Part shown: positions 51,699 through 62,164 of the stretch, in pieces
How the letters are laid out: each line of letters starts with the position of its first letter
Position numbering within the stretch: position 1 is the first letter of the stretch
Source of the DNA: Streptomyces sp. ITFR-21
GTDB taxonomy: Bacteria > Actinomycetota > Actinomycetes > Streptomycetales > Streptomycetaceae
Reading direction: 5' to 3'
Length of the DNA: 64,000 nt
Assembly (NCBI RefSeq): GCF_031844685.1
Contig: NZ_CP134605.1
Location: 1,397,501-1,461,500 of the forward strand
Made by a program: the position numbers and the translations under genes
Notes under the pieces: model-generated
What the model saw: the letters and a program-made list of their open reading frames with translations, nothing else
What the model was told of the DNA's origin: nothing
Databases searched by the model: none

Positions 51699-52700
51699 AT
51701 GGCTGCCAACCCAAGCCCGCTGACGGCTCCCACCGCCGAGGACTTCCGCGCCTGGCACCGGGTGCACGCCGCCGCGCTCGCGCACGACCGCCCCGGTGAG
51801 CCCGTTCCTTCCGAGGACGCCCTGCGGGCCCACCTGACCACGGGGAGCAGCGCGTTCCGGCAGGTGCTGTGGCTGGTCCGCGGCGGCGGCTCCGGCGTGG
51901 AGCCGCTGGCGGTCGCGACCCAGCGGCTGTTCACCGCGCCCGGCCGCAGGCACCTGGCCGAGGTGGACCTGACGGTCCATCCGGCGCACCGGCGGATGGG
52001 CACCGGCTCACGGCTGCTGGCCACCGTCACCGAGGCGGCGGCCGGCGCCGGCTGCCGCACCGTGGTCATCGAGGCGGGGGCCGGCACCTCCGGCGAGAGC
52101 TTCCTGCGGACCCGCGGCTTCCTGGCGGCGGCCCGGCTGACCTGGCTGCGGCTGCTGCTCGACGACGTACCGGAGGCCGTCCGCAAGCTGCCGGAACTGC
52201 CGCATGCGGGCTACCGGTTGACGTCCTGGGAGGGCGTGGTGCCGGAGTCGCTGGCGGCGAGCCTGGCGCACGCCAAACAGGCCGTGGCCGACACACCGGT
52301 GGGCACGCTGGACTGCGGGCCCGCCGAGTGGGACGAGGACCGGGTGTGCGAGGCGGCCCAGGTCGTCGCCCGGCGGGGTGAACGGCTGCTGACCGTGGCC
52401 GCGCTCGCCGAGGCCGACGGTTCGGTGGCCGGCTACACCGAACTCGTCCTCCCCGCTGACGCGTCCGGTATCGCCCGGCAGTACGAGACCGCGGCGCTGC
52501 CGGCCCACCGCGGCCACGGCCTCGGCCTGTGGATGAAGGCCGAGATGCTGCGGCTGGCAAGGGCGGAGCACCCGGAGATCACCGAGATCAAGACCGACAA
52601 CGCGGACGACAACCGGCACATGCTGGCCCTGAACTCGGCGCTCGGCTTCCGGCCGCTGCGGCGCACGGTGCTGTACCAGCTCAGGCTCCGGGTACGCTGA
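51699..52700 (+). CDS. Tandem GNAT acetyltransferase
   Basis: This 333-residue protein has two GNAT domains. The first acetyl-CoA loop is VHPAHRRMGTGSRLLATV and the second is LPAHRGHGLGLWMKAEML, followed by TDNADDNRHMLALNSALGF. This two-domain layout resembles mycothiol synthase MshD and related GNATs; here both loops look intact. Substrate unknown. TACCGT (51686-51691) lies 7 bases before the ATG, with TTGCGG 18 bases further upstream, indicating a leaderless transcript. Confidence 0.85.
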   Translation: MAANPSPLTAPTAEDFRAWHRVHAAALAHDRPGEPVPSEDALRAHLTTGSSAFRQVLWLVRGGGSGVEPLAVATQRLFTAPGRRHLAEVDLTVHPAHRRMGTGSRLLATVTEAAAGAGCRTVVIEAGAGTSGESFLRTRGFLAAARLTWLRLLLDDVPEAVRKLPELPHAGYRLTSWEGVVPESLAASLAHAKQAVADTPVGTLDCGPAEWDEDRVCEAAQVVARRGERLLTVAALAEADGSVAGYTELVLPADASGIARQYETAALPAHRGHGLGLWMKAEMLRLARAEHPEITEIKTDNADDNRHMLALNSALGFRPLRRTVLYQLRLRVR

Positions 52701-52817
52701 CGGGTCCCGGCGGCTGCGCGGGGCGGCCCGGTGATCCGGGGCGGAACGTAACGACACGGGTGTAACCGGGGCGCCCCGCGTGCGTGCCGGCGGGGCAACC
52801 GGGAAGCTGGACGCGTG

Positions 52818-53330
52818 ATGGACGAGACGGAGTTCTGGGAGATCGTCGACAGTACCCGGGAGGCCGCCGACGGCGACCCGGAGGAGCACGCCGACCTGCT
52901 CGTCGAGCGGCTGGCGCAGCTCGACCCGGACGCCGTGCTGGACTTCGCCCGGCACTTCGAGATCCGCTTCGGCCGTGCCTTCCGCTGGGACCTGTGGGGC
53001 GCCGCCGACATCATGCTGGGCGGCGCGGACGACGAGTCCTTCGACTACTTCCGCTGCTGGCTGATCGCCCAGGGCCGCCATGTCTTCGAAGGCGCCCTGG
53101 CCGCGCCCGACGACCTCGCCGACCTGGCCGCGGACTTCGACCCGGAGGCGGACGGCGACGCGGAGGACGTGGGGTACGCGGCGGACGAGGCGTACGAGCA
53201 GCTGACCGCGATGCGGCTGCCCGACCTGGGGCTGCCGGAGCCGGACGTGCCCGAGGGCGAGCCGATCGACATGGACGACGAAAAGGTGATGGCGGAGCAC
53301 TACCCGCGGCTGTGGGCGCGCTTCAGCTGA
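52818..53330 (+). CDS. DUF4240 domain protein
   Basis: This 170-residue acidic protein begins MDETEFWEIVDSTREAA and contains RAFRWDLWGAADIMLGG and FDYFRCWLIAQGRHVFEGAL, the signature of DUF4240, a family of unknown role often found with toxin-immunity or SUKH-like regions but also as stand-alone proteins in actinobacteria. GTG 52815 or ATG 52818 may be the start; no ribosome site is evident. It lies 117 bases after the GNAT gene. Confidence 0.85.
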   Translation: MDETEFWEIVDSTREAADGDPEEHADLLVERLAQLDPDAVLDFARHFEIRFGRAFRWDLWGAADIMLGGADDESFDYFRCWLIAQGRHVFEGALAAPDDLADLAADFDPEADGDAEDVGYAADEAYEQLTAMRLPDLGLPEPDVPEGEPIDMDDEKVMAEHYPRLWARFS

Positions 53331-53599
53331 GGGGTGCGCCGGTCGAGGGCGCGGATCGGCCGGCGGCCGCGCGCCGGCCGGGGGGCGGATCGGCCGGCGG
53401 GCACGCTTCGAGGCGCGGATCCGGCCAGGATCGAGCGCCCGGGGCAGCGGGTCCGGTACCGCTCGGCGGGCGGCCGGGCGGCGGCACCGGGTGCCGGGAC
53501 GGGGTCCCAAGACCGGCCCGCCGGACGATGCGCCTGAACCGGCGCCCGCCCCGGGGCGCCTGACCCCCGGCGCGGGCGCGGCCCGGCACAATGGCCGCT

Positions 53600-54493
53600 A
53601 TGCGTATCGCAGTCACCGGCGCCTCAGGACTGATCGGCTCCGCCCTCGTCCGCTCCCTGGCCGCCGACGGGCACGAGGTGGTCCGGCTGGTCCGGCGGGT
53701 GCCCGCGGCCGACGGCGAGGTGCGGTGGAATCCCACCGCCGGCACGGTCGACACCGCGGGGCTGAGCGGGTGCGAGGCGATCGTGCACCTGGCGGGCGCG
53801 GGCGTCGGCGACCGGCGCTGGACCACGGCCCGCAAGAAGGTGCTGGTGGCCAGCCGGGTCCGGGGCACCGACGCGATCGCCCGCGCCGCGGCCTCGCTCG
53901 ACACCCCGCCCCGGGTACTGGTCTGCGGCAGCGCCATCGGCTACTACGGCGACACCGGCGACGCCTGGGTGGACGAGGACAGCCCGGCCGGCGAGGGCTT
54001 CCTCGCCCGCCTGGTGCAGGACTGGGAGGCCGCCGCGGAACCCGCCCACGCGGCCGGCGTCCGTACCGCGTACGCCCGTACCGGCCTGGTGGTGTCCGGC
54101 CGGGGCGGCGCCTGGGGCCGGCTCTTCCCGATCTTCAGGGCCGGACTCGGCGGGCGGCTCGGCAACGGACGGCAGTACTGGAGCTTCATCTCGCTGCGCG
54201 ACCAGGTCGCCGCCCTGCGGCACCTCGTCGACACCGACGGCCTGTCAGGACCGGTGAACCTGACCGCTCCCGAACCGCTGACCAACCGTGAGGTGACCGC
54301 GGCCATGGGCCGCGTCCTGCGCCGCCCGGCGATCGCCGCGGTCCCGGCGCCGGCGCTGCGGATCGCGCTCGGCGAGTTCGCCTCGGACGTGCTGGGCAGC
54401 CAGCGGGTCCGGCCCAAACGGCTGCTGGACTCCGGCTTCGTGTTCGCACTGCCGGACATCGACCAGGCGATCCGGGCGGCGCTGGAGGAGTAG
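53600..54493 (+). CDS. TIGR01777 family epimerase (SDR39U1-like)
   Basis: This 297-residue extended short-chain dehydrogenase has the NAD(P) site MRIAVTGASGLIGSALV and the family motif VHLAGAGVGDRRWTTARKK, then CGSAIGYYGDTGD with the Tyr region, and a C-terminal DUF1731 part (LGSQRVRPKRLLDSGFVF). Its reaction is unknown; relatives are annotated as nucleotide-sugar epimerases without proof. The ATG at 53600 is preferred over 53591, because CACAAT (53587-53592) would overlap the latter and sits 7 bases before the former. Confidence 0.92.
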   Translation: MRIAVTGASGLIGSALVRSLAADGHEVVRLVRRVPAADGEVRWNPTAGTVDTAGLSGCEAIVHLAGAGVGDRRWTTARKKVLVASRVRGTDAIARAAASLDTPPRVLVCGSAIGYYGDTGDAWVDEDSPAGEGFLARLVQDWEAAAEPAHAAGVRTAYARTGLVVSGRGGAWGRLFPIFRAGLGGRLGNGRQYWSFISLRDQVAALRHLVDTDGLSGPVNLTAPEPLTNREVTAAMGRVLRRPAIAAVPAPALRIALGEFASDVLGSQRVRPKRLLDSGFVFALPDIDQAIRAALEE

Positions 54494-54914
54494 CCGGCGG
54501 GTGTCACCGCAGGGGTGGCGGGCGGCGGCGACCCGCGGTGCTGGGACGCGGGCGGGCCCCCGCCGTGCGGGCGGCGGCGGAGGCCCGCCCTGGGTGCGGT
54601 GGAGGCGGGCGGCCCGCCCTCGGCCCGGTGGCGGTGGCAGCGGTGGCCGAACCGCCGTGCAGGCGGTTTCGCGGTGCGCGAGGCCGTCGGGGAGCGGCCC
54701 CCCATGCGCCTCGCGGTGCGCCCCGCACACGCCTCGCATGCGCCTTGCCGTGCGCCGGAAAGGGGCTAGTGGGGCTGGTGATTCCGCATCCTTTGCCGTC
54801 CCTTGGGGCATGACCCCTACCAGCGTTCGGCGGGGACCGGGCACGCCCACAAGGCGTCTTCGCCCGTGCCGTCGGCGTGAGCGGGGAACGGACCCATTCT
54901 CCCGGAGGGGCATC
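54494..54914. repeat. Gene-free region with short direct repeats
   Basis: These 421 bases hold no credible gene. A segment CATGCGCCTCGCGGTGCGCC at about 54703 recurs as CATGCGCCTTGCCGTGCGCC 35 bases later. The last 100 bases are less GC-rich and must carry the promoter of the FAD oxidoreductase, but I cannot point to clear -35/-10 boxes. Confidence 0.4.
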
Positions 54915-56210
54915 GTGCTCTCATCAGCACGTCGGCAACACGCGACCACCACCGCGGACGTGATCGTGATCGGCGCGGGACTCGCCGGTCTTTCCGCCGC
55001 TCACCATCTGACCCGGGCGGGCCTGGCGGTCACCGTCCTGGAGGCCGCGGAACGGGTCGGCGGCCGGATGGCCACCGACACGGTGGACGGCTTCCGGCTC
55101 GACCGCGGGGCGCGGCTGCTCAACACCGCCGCCTTCGAGCCGTCCCGGGCGGCCGGTCTGCGAACGCTGCCGCTGGCCCCCTTCGGGCCGGGCGCGCTGG
55201 TCCGGGCCGGCGGGCGCGGCTACCGGGTCGGCGATCCGCGCGGCGCCCGAGCCGCCCTCAGCTCCGCCCGCGCGCCGATCGGTTCGGCGCTCGACAAGGC
55301 GCGGCTCGGCACCCTCCTCAACCGGCTGGCCGCCACGCCCGACGCACGGCTGGCGGCCCGCCCGGAGACGACCGCCGCGCAGGCGCTGTCCGCTCACGGC
55401 TTCGCACCGCGTACGGTCGACGGCTTCCTGGGGCCGCTGCTGGCCGCGCTGCTGTGCGACCCGGAGCTGACGACGTCCAGCCGGGTCGCGGACGCGGTGC
55501 TGCGCGACGTCGCCCGCGGCCGTACCGCCCTGGTGGCGGGCGGCGCCGGGCGGCTGCCCGAGCGGCTGGCGGCCGGGCTGCCGCCGGGCACGGTCCGGTT
55601 CGGCACCCGGGCCGCCCGGGTCACGGTCAACGCGGTGCTCACCGAGGACGGCGCCGAACTCCCGTGCCGCGCGGTGGTGGTGGCCACCGACGCGCGCACC
55701 GCCGGGGAGCTGCTGCCGGGGCTGCGGGTACCGGCCTTCCGGCAGGTCACCGTCGTCCACCACGCGGCGCCCGCGGAACCCCTCCGCGAGCCGCTGCTGG
55801 TGCTGGACGGGGATCGCTTCGGCCCGGTCTCGCACACCTTCCCGGCCGGCGCGATCGACCCGCGCAGGGCCCCCGCCGGGCGGGCGCTGATCACCTCCGT
55901 CGTCCTCGGGCCGCCCCCGGACGGCGACGACGACAAGGCGCTGCGCGCCCACCTGGCCGAGCTCTACGACACCGGCACCGACCGCTGGGAGCTGCTGTCG
56001 CTGCGCACCGACCTTGAGGCCGTCCCCGCCCTGCCCGTCCCGCACGACCCGCGCCGCCCGGTACGCCTGGTGGCGGGCCTGTACGTCTGCGGCGGCCACC
56101 GGGAGGGCGGCACGGTCCAGGGCGCGCTGTCGTCCGGCCACCGTGCGGCGTCCAGCGTGCTGCGGGACATGGGCGTGCGGGCACGACCGAGCGGGGAGGC
56201 CGCCGCCTGA
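54915..56210 (+). CDS. FAD-dependent amine oxidase/phytoene-desaturase-like oxidoreductase
   Basis: This 431-residue flavoprotein has the dinucleotide site VIVIGAGLAGLSAAHHL and the continuation VLEAAERVGGRMATD, typical of amine oxidases and carotenoid desaturases. The C-terminal FAD contact is LYVCGGHREGGTVQGALSSG. Substrate is unknown; there are no carotenoid genes nearby. The GTG at 54915 is supported by GGAGG 6 bases upstream. It is single-standing after a gene-free gap. Confidence 0.88.
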   Translation: MLSSARRQHATTTADVIVIGAGLAGLSAAHHLTRAGLAVTVLEAAERVGGRMATDTVDGFRLDRGARLLNTAAFEPSRAAGLRTLPLAPFGPGALVRAGGRGYRVGDPRGARAALSSARAPIGSALDKARLGTLLNRLAATPDARLAARPETTAAQALSAHGFAPRTVDGFLGPLLAALLCDPELTTSSRVADAVLRDVARGRTALVAGGAGRLPERLAAGLPPGTVRFGTRAARVTVNAVLTEDGAELPCRAVVVATDARTAGELLPGLRVPAFRQVTVVHHAAPAEPLREPLLVLDGDRFGPVSHTFPAGAIDPRRAPAGRALITSVVLGPPPDGDDDKALRAHLAELYDTGTDRWELLSLRTDLEAVPALPVPHDPRRPVRLVAGLYVCGGHREGGTVQGALSSGHRAASSVLRDMGVRARPSGEAAA

Positions 56211-56713
56211 ACCGGACGCGGTACGAGGTAGGCGGGCTCCCCACGGCCGAGGAGGTTGTGACGGCCCCGTGGCGCGACCCGCCTGCCGGACGCCGCGGGA
56301 GCTCGCCCCCCGGACCGCCAGGCGGTGGGGGCGCCCCCAGCGGCGACTGAGGGGCCCTCCCGGCGAGCCTGCCAGGGCGCGTCCTTGACCACGCGGCCCG
56401 CGACCGGTCACCGCGCCGCCGACGCCGCCTCGGAGCAGGTCGCCGAGGGCGCGCGGCCCGTGGACCGGAGTGGTTCGCGGGACGCGGCCCGGACGTCCGA
56501 CGGACCACCCTCGTCAGCACCGCCGGACGGCCGGACAGCCGGACAGCCGCACCGGGCCACCGGGCACCGGACCGCCAGGCCATCGGACCGCCGGACCGCC
56601 GGCCGGCCACCGGGCCACCGGGCCACCAGGCCACCGAGCCACCAGGCCACCAGGCCACCGGAAGGCAAGTGGACTGCGACAGGCGCTGGTCCGGGTGCCT
56701 AAGGTGCCGTCTC
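56211..56713. repeat. Gene-free region with 9-bp minisatellite
   Basis: No gene is supported in these 503 bases. From about 56519 to 56665 the sequence is built of 9-base units such as CCACCGGGC, CCACCAGGC and CCGCCGGAC, at first irregular and then nearly perfect. TAAGGT (56700-56705) near the end is a likely -10 for the decarboxylase-like gene. The array is AT-poor and could vary in copy number between strains. Confidence 0.75.
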
Positions 56714-58117
56714 ATGGACTCTGTGCTCGCCGGTGATTTGGCCCGGCTGCCCGAACTGCTGGGGGTGACCCGGGAGTACGCGGCCCGGTTCCTTGCCGGT
56801 CTCGCCGAACGGCCCGTCGCCCTGACGAGGCGGCGGCCCGCGGATCCCTCGGCGGAGCTGCCCGCCGAAGGGCGCGGGCTCGACGGCGCGCTGGCAGAGT
56901 TCGGCGCCCGCTGGGAGGCGGGGCTGTCCGGCAGCGCCGGTCCGCGCTACCTCGGCTTCGTCACCGGCGGCGCTACCCCGGCCGGCCTGGCGGGCGACTG
57001 GCTGACGGCGGCGTACGACCAGAACGCCGCGTCCGGCGGCGACTCCTGCGCCGCCGAGCTGGAGCACGAGACGCTGCGCTGGCTGCGGGAGCTGTTCGGG
57101 CTGAGTGAGGCGCACAGCGGCGCGTTCGTCAGCGGCGCGACGGCCTCCAACACCGTCGGGCTCGCCATCGCCAGGGAGTGGGTCGGCGAACGGCTCGGGG
57201 TGCGGGTAGCGACGGCCGGCGCCGCCGCGCTCGGGCCGGTCGACGTGCTCTCCGGCACCCCGCACTCCAGCATCGGCAAGGCGCTGTCCGTGCTGGGCAT
57301 CGGCCGCGACCGGCTGCGCGCCGTGCCGACGCTGCCGGACCGGGAGGCGGTGGACGTGGCCGCGCTGGCCCGCGCGCTGGAGGCGCTCGACGGCCGGCCC
57401 GCGATCGTGGTGGCCAACGCCGGCACCGTCAACACCGTCGACTTCGACGACCTGCGGGCGGTCGCCGCGCTCCGGGACCGCTTCCCGTTCTGGCTGCACG
57501 TGGACGCGGCCTTCGGCGGTTTCGCGGCCCTGTCCTCCGCCCACGCGCACCTCACCGCGGGCCTGGACCTGGCCGACTCGGTCTGCGTCGACCTGCACAA
57601 GTGGCTCAACGTGCCGTACGACTCGGCGGTCCAGTTCACCCGCCGCCGCGACCTGCAGACCGCGGTCTTCCACAACGCGTCCCCGTACCTGGGCGCGCCC
57701 GACCCCGCCGACCCCGACTTCCTCCACCTCACCCCGGAGAACTCCCGCCGGCTGCGCGCCCTCCCCGCCTGGCTGACCCTGACGGCGTACGGCGCGGCCG
57801 GCCACCGCGAGATCGTCGTCCGCAACGCCGCCTGCGCCGCCTCCCTCGCCGCCTCCTTGGACGCCGACCCCGCTTTCGTCCTGCTCGCGCCCGCCCGGCT
57901 CAACGTGGTCTGCTTCGCCCTCGCCGGCGATCAGGACCCGGACCGCCTCGCGGCCTTCTCCGCCGCGGTCACCGCCTCCGGCGAGGCCTTCCTCAGCCCC
58001 ACGGTCCACGCGGGCCGCCCGGCCCTGCGGGCCGCCTTCTCCAACTGGCGCACCACGCGGGCCGACACCGCCCGGGTCCTCGCCGCGCTCGACGCGGCGG
58101 TCAAGGGGCTCGGCTGA
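56714..58117 (+). CDS. PLP-dependent group II decarboxylase-like protein
   Basis: This 467-residue fold-type I PLP enzyme resembles aromatic-amino-acid and glutamate decarboxylases. FVTGGATPAGLAGDWLTAAY and AFVSGATASNTVGLAIARE lie in the N-terminal half, HVDAAFGGF holds the PLP Asp, and VDLHKWLNVPYDSAV holds the Schiff-base Lys. Substrate is not predictable. The ATG at 56714 lies 8 bases after TAAGGT; an upstream in-frame start at 56669 lies at the end of the minisatellite and is unlikely. Confidence 0.88.
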   Translation: MDSVLAGDLARLPELLGVTREYAARFLAGLAERPVALTRRRPADPSAELPAEGRGLDGALAEFGARWEAGLSGSAGPRYLGFVTGGATPAGLAGDWLTAAYDQNAASGGDSCAAELEHETLRWLRELFGLSEAHSGAFVSGATASNTVGLAIAREWVGERLGVRVATAGAAALGPVDVLSGTPHSSIGKALSVLGIGRDRLRAVPTLPDREAVDVAALARALEALDGRPAIVVANAGTVNTVDFDDLRAVAALRDRFPFWLHVDAAFGGFAALSSAHAHLTAGLDLADSVCVDLHKWLNVPYDSAVQFTRRRDLQTAVFHNASPYLGAPDPADPDFLHLTPENSRRLRALPAWLTLTAYGAAGHREIVVRNAACAASLAASLDADPAFVLLAPARLNVVCFALAGDQDPDRLAAFSAAVTASGEAFLSPTVHAGRPALRAAFSNWRTTRADTARVLAALDAAVKGLG

Positions 58118-58195
58118 GGCGCCGAGCTCCCTTACCCGATCACGCCGGCCCCTGCGGGCCGTACCGCTCACGGTGCCGGCGGCGGGGCACACCGG

Positions 58196-59863
58196 TCACA
58201 GGGACAGTCCGGCGACCCTGTCGTGGAAGTTCCGCGCCGCGGCCGTCTCGCGGTACGGGTCGAGCCGGCGCCCGAAGTCGCGGACGTACTCGACCGCGCG
58301 CAGCGACCGCATGTCGGCGGCCTGCTTGGCCGCCTCCAGGCCGTGCGCGCAGGCCACGTCCAGTTCGCCCAGGCCGAGGCGGGCGCAGGCCAGCACCGTA
58401 CGGGCGAAGAGCCGGCTGCGGGCGTGGACGGGGGAGCGTAACTGGAGTGAGCGCTCGGCGTGCTGGGCCGCCGGCCGCCACTGCTGGAGGTCGCGGTGGC
58501 AGTGCGCGAACTCGTCGGCGAGCTGGGCCTCGTCGAAGAACCGGGCCCAGCCGGGGGTCTCGTCACCGCCCCGGGCCAGCGACAGGGCGCGTTCGGCGCG
58601 GGCTAGGGCGGCCACGCAGGCGCGGGCCTCGCCGACGACGCCGTGGCCGCGGGCCTCCGCCGCGTGCAGCAGGGCCTGGACCGCGGCCGGCGCGCCCGTA
58701 CCGACGCCCTGCTGGGCGACCCGGGCCAGCTGTACGGCCTCGCGCCCGTGGCCGAGGTAGACCGCCTGCCGGCTCATGGTGACCAGCACATAGCCGCCGT
58801 AGACCCGGTCCCCGGCGGCCTGGGCGAGCCGGAGCGCCTGGACGAAGTAGCGCTGGGCGAGCCCGTGCGCGCCGATGTCGTACGACGTCCAGCCGGCGAG
58901 CCGGGTGAGGTCGGCGACAGCGGCGAAGAGCCGGCGGCCGAGCGCCTCGCCGTAGCTGCCGCGCAGCATCGGCTCGGCCTCGTGCTCCAGGTAGCGGACG
59001 AGGGCCAGGCGGACGTGGCCGCCGCCGTAGGTCTGGTCCAGGCCGCGGAAGAGGTCGCCGACGGCACGGACCGCGGCGATGTCGCCGCCGACGATCCGCT
59101 GCCGCGCCGGATCGGGCCGCGGCGCCCGGCCGGCCGCCGGGTCCGGTTCCCGGTCCGGTCCGTGGCCCGGCCCCTCGGCACCGGGCAGCCCCCCGCGCTG
59201 GGGCGGCACCCGGGGGAAGCCGGTCCGGCCCGGGTTCCCGGCGGACTCCACCGAGGCGTCGGCCCGCCCGATCAGCCAGTCCCGGCTGGGGACGACCAGA
59301 CCGGCCGGGGTGAACGCGATCTTCCGCAGCTCCTTCTGGTTGCCGGTGTCCTTGCGCCACAGCCCGCTGACGATGTCCACCGCCTCGGCGGGCGAGGCCG
59401 CGTACTCCAGGCCGGCGTAGACCGGGGCGCACGCGTCGAGCCCGAGGTCCTGGGCGGACAGCCGTCGGCCGAGCCGCTGGGTGAACACCTCGGCGATCAG
59501 CGCCGGGGTGGTGCCCCGGGGCTGCTGGCCGCGCAGCCACCGGGTGACGGAGGTCTTGTCGTAGCGGAGGTCGAGGCCGTGTTCGGTGCCGAGCTGGTCG
59601 ACCCGGCGGGCGAGCCCGGCGTTGGAGAAGCCGGCCTCGGCGATGAGCGCGGCGAGGCGGCTGTTCGGCGCGTTGGCGCTGTTCGGCGCGTTCGGACTGT
59701 GCGGAGGGTCCGGAGTGGCCGGTCCCTCGGTACCGCCGGGGAGGGCGGCGGCGCGCGGGGCGGCCGCACCGGCCGGAGGGGCGGCGGGGAAGGCGGCGGG
59801 AGAGGCGGCGGGAGGGTTCGGTTGGTCGGGAGTTCGCTGCGTGGCACGGTCCGTCATCGGCAT
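58196..59863 (-). CDS. Large TPR-containing regulator (NsdA-like)
   Basis: This protein of about 555 residues has a disordered Pro/Ala/Asn-rich N-terminus, then an atypical helix-turn-helix-like region ([20 protein letters not shown] ... [15 protein letters not shown]) and a C-terminal half of TPR-like helical repeats ([20 protein letters not shown] and following). This architecture resembles the Streptomyces NsdA-type regulators of development and antibiotic production, though which member is unclear. Starts at 59863 and 59857 are both possible; GGAAGTGG lies upstream. It is divergent from lipB and about 80 bases from the convergent decarboxylase-like gene. Confidence 0.75.
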   Translation of the reverse strand: MPMTDRATQRTPDQPNPPAASPAAFPAAPPAGAAAPRAAALPGGTEGPATPDPPHSPNAPNSANAPNSRLAALIAEAGFSNAGLARRVDQLGTEHGLDLRYDKTSVTRWLRGQQPRGTTPALIAEVFTQRLGRRLSAQDLGLDACAPVYAGLEYAASPAEAVDIVSGLWRKDTGNQKELRKIAFTPAGLVVPSRDWLIGRADASVESAGNPGRTGFPRVPPQRGGLPGAEGPGHGPDREPDPAAGRAPRPDPARQRIVGGDIAAVRAVGDLFRGLDQTYGGGHVRLALVRYLEHEAEPMLRGSYGEALGRRLFAAVADLTRLAGWTSYDIGAHGLAQRYFVQALRLAQAAGDRVYGGYVLVTMSRQAVYLGHGREAVQLARVAQQGVGTGAPAAVQALLHAAEARGHGVVGEARACVAALARAERALSLARGGDETPGWARFFDEAQLADEFAHCHRDLQQWRPAAQHAERSLQLRSPVHARSRLFARTVLACARLGLGELDVACAHGLEAAKQAADMRSLRAVEYVRDFGRRLDPYRETAAARNFHDRVAGLSL

Positions 59864-60224
59864 TGCGGTCCACTTCCCTGGGAGTCGCGGGATCGGCGCG
59901 AATGTAACGGTCAGTGCCGGGAAGTTCACCGTAAGAACGGCATATTCGCCCGAATGGGCGACAACAGACCATCATTCCGGTCCGGGCGTCGGGGATGCGC
60001 CGGACACGAGCCGGGGTCGTGGCGGGCACGGCCGGGGTCCCTGGCGGCTACGGCTCGGGCACGCCGCGCGTGCGGGCCGGACCCGATTCCCCGGCCGATT
60101 CCCCGGCCGGGACCCGGCCGCCCCCGACCGGCCCGCGGAGTCCCGCGCCCACCGCCGTACAGTGAGGAGAGCGCCTTGTGAGACCCGCAGCCGGCGCCGC
60201 CGAGGGGACAGCAGAGGAGTCGTC

Positions 60225-60998
60225 GTGAGTGAGCTGGACTTCGTTCACCTGGGGTTCGGCGCGGAGGCCGTCGAGTACCAGCAGGCGTGGCAGGAGCAAC
60301 GGCGGGTGCACGCGGCGCGGTTCGCGGACGAGGTCCCGGACACCTGCCTGCTGCTCGAACACCCGCCGGTCTACACCGCGGGCCGCCGCACCGCCGACAG
60401 CGAACGCCCGCTGGACGGCACCCCGGTGGTGGACGTGGACCGCGGCGGCAAGATCACCTGGCACGGCCCCGGCCAGCTCGTCGGCTATCCGATCGTGAAG
60501 CTGCCCCGGCCGGTGGACGTGGTCGCCCACGTACGCCGGCTGGAGGAGGCGCTGATCCGTACCGCCGCCGACTTCGGCCTGGAGACCTGCCGGGTGGAGG
60601 GCCGCAGCGGGGTGTGGGTGCTGGGCGACCCGGTGGAGTCCCGCCCCGGGCTGACGCTGGACCTCGACCCCCGGCTCGCCGACGAGGAGTTCGACCCGCG
60701 GCTGAGCGGCCCGCAGTACGCGCCCTCCAACGCCGGCCAGCGGCGCGAGGACCGCAAGCTCGCCGCGATCGGCATCCGGGTCGCCAAGGGCGTGACGATG
60801 CACGGCTTCGCGATCAACTGCGACCCGGACAACACCTGGTTCGACCGGATCGTGCCGTGCGGCATCCGGGACGCGGGCGTCACCTCGCTCTCGGCGGAGC
60901 TGGGCCGCCGGGTCCCGGTCGCCGACGTGGTGCCGGTGGTCGAGAAGCACCTGACGCACGTACTGACCACCGCGGTACCGCTTCCCCGGGCGGTGTGA
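60225..60998 (+). CDS. lipB: Octanoyltransferase LipB
   Basis: This 257-residue enzyme transfers octanoyl from acyl carrier protein to lipoyl domains. It has [34 protein letters not shown], the catalytic Lys in [19 protein letters not shown] and the Cys in [13 protein letters not shown]. An insertion of about 25 residues ([20 protein letters not shown]) precedes the Lys. The GTG at 60225 has GAGGAG 6 bases upstream. It feeds lipA, encoded 212 bases downstream, for lipoylation of the E2 encoded in this window. Confidence 0.95.
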   Translation: MSELDFVHLGFGAEAVEYQQAWQEQRRVHAARFADEVPDTCLLLEHPPVYTAGRRTADSERPLDGTPVVDVDRGGKITWHGPGQLVGYPIVKLPRPVDVVAHVRRLEEALIRTAADFGLETCRVEGRSGVWVLGDPVESRPGLTLDLDPRLADEEFDPRLSGPQYAPSNAGQRREDRKLAAIGIRVAKGVTMHGFAINCDPDNTWFDRIVPCGIRDAGVTSLSAELGRRVPVADVVPVVEKHLTHVLTTAVPLPRAV

Positions 60999-61017
60999 GG
61001 GCGCGGGACCGTATCCA

Positions 61018-61075
61018 CCGGCGGGACCCCGCGGGGCTCCTGGCGGACGCCCGGTGGGTTGCGGGGTCCCGCCGG
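61018..61075 (+). terminator. Hairpin between lipB and lipA
   Basis: CCGGCGGGACCCCGC and GCGGGGTCCCGCCGG pair perfectly over 15 bases with a 28-base loop, starting 20 bases after the lipB stop. It may end or attenuate the lipB transcript before lipA. Confidence 0.65.
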
Positions 61076-61210
61076 AGGACGGGCGGGGAGCAGGCGGGGA
61101 GCAGGCGGGGAATGCACCCACGAGGCTGCTGGTTGCTCCCTGAGGGAGCCGTACGAATCACGGGCGTACGCTGGTGTTCGCCGAAGAATCGAAGTTGTAG
61201 GGAGCCGGTC

Positions 61211-62164
61211 GTGTCCGCAGTCGCACCCGACGGACGCAAAATGCTGCGCCTTGAGGTCCGCAACAGCCAGACCCCCATCGAGCGCAAGCCCGAATGGATC
61301 AAGACCCGGGCGAAGATGGGCCCCGAGTACACGCAGATGCAGAAACTCGTCAAGAGCGAGGGGCTGCACACGGTGTGCCAGGAGGCCGGCTGCCCCAACA
61401 TCTACGAGTGCTGGGAGGACCGCGAGGCGACCTTCCTGATCGGCGGCGACCAGTGCACCCGGCGCTGCGACTTCTGCCAGATCGACACCGGCCGGCCGGC
61501 CGCCCTCGACCGCGACGAGCCGCGCCGGGTCGGCGAGTCCGTACTCACCATGGACCTGAACTACGCCACCATCACCGGTGTCGCGCGCGACGACCTGGCG
61601 GACGGCGGCTCCTGGCTGTACGCCGAGACGGTCCGGCAGATCCACGCGATGACCGCGGACCGGCCCGGCGGCCGTACCAAGGTCGAGCTGCTGATCCCGG
61701 ACTTCAACGCGGAGCCCGCCCAGCTGGCCGAGGTCTTCGGATCGCGCCCGCAGGTGCTGGCGCACAACGTCGAGACGGTGCCGCGGATCTTCAAGCGGAT
61801 CCGTCCCGCCTTCCGCTACGAGCGCTCGCTGGAGGTGATCACCCGGGCCCGCGAGGCCGGTCTGGTCACCAAGTCCAACCTGATCCTGGGCATGGGCGAG
61901 GAGCGGGCGGAGATCAGCCAGGCGCTGCGGGACCTGCACGAGGCCGGATGCGAGCTGATCACCATCACCCAGTACCTGCGGCCGTCGGTGCGGCACCACC
62001 CGGTGGAGCGGTGGGTGAAGCCCGCGGAGTTCGTGGAGCTGAAGGAGGAGGCCGAGCAGATCGGCTTCGCCGGTGTGATGTCGGGGCCGCTGGTGCGCTC
62101 GTCGTACCGGGCCGGGCGGCTCTTCCAGCAGGCGGTGGACCGGCGGGCGCAGGCGGCGGCCTGA
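61211..62164 (+). CDS. lipA: Lipoyl synthase LipA
   Basis: This 317-residue radical-SAM enzyme inserts two sulfurs into octanoyl groups. The radical-SAM cluster motif is CTRRCDFC; the auxiliary cluster Cys are in [14 protein letters not shown]; the terminal RSSYRAG carries the Ser ligand. Compared with common LipA the segment [20 protein letters not shown] varies slightly but fits actinobacteria. The GTG at 61211 has GGGAG 6-7 bases upstream. The auxiliary cluster is consumed as sulfur source, so it depends on Fe-S repair such as ErpA. Confidence 0.97.
   Translation: MSAVAPDGRKMLRLEVRNSQTPIERKPEWIKTRAKMGPEYTQMQKLVKSEGLHTVCQEAGCPNIYECWEDREATFLIGGDQCTRRCDFCQIDTGRPAALDRDEPRRVGESVLTMDLNYATITGVARDDLADGGSWLYAETVRQIHAMTADRPGGRTKVELLIPDFNAEPAQLAEVFGSRPQVLAHNVETVPRIFKRIRPAFRYERSLEVITRAREAGLVTKSNLILGMGEERAEISQALRDLHEAGCELITITQYLRPSVRHHPVERWVKPAEFVELKEEAEQIGFAGVMSGPLVRSSYRAGRLFQQAVDRRAQAAA

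Noticed and set aside
56519-56665. CRISPR-like tandem repeat
   Set aside because: Units are nine bases long without spacers and no cas genes exist; it is a simple minisatellite.
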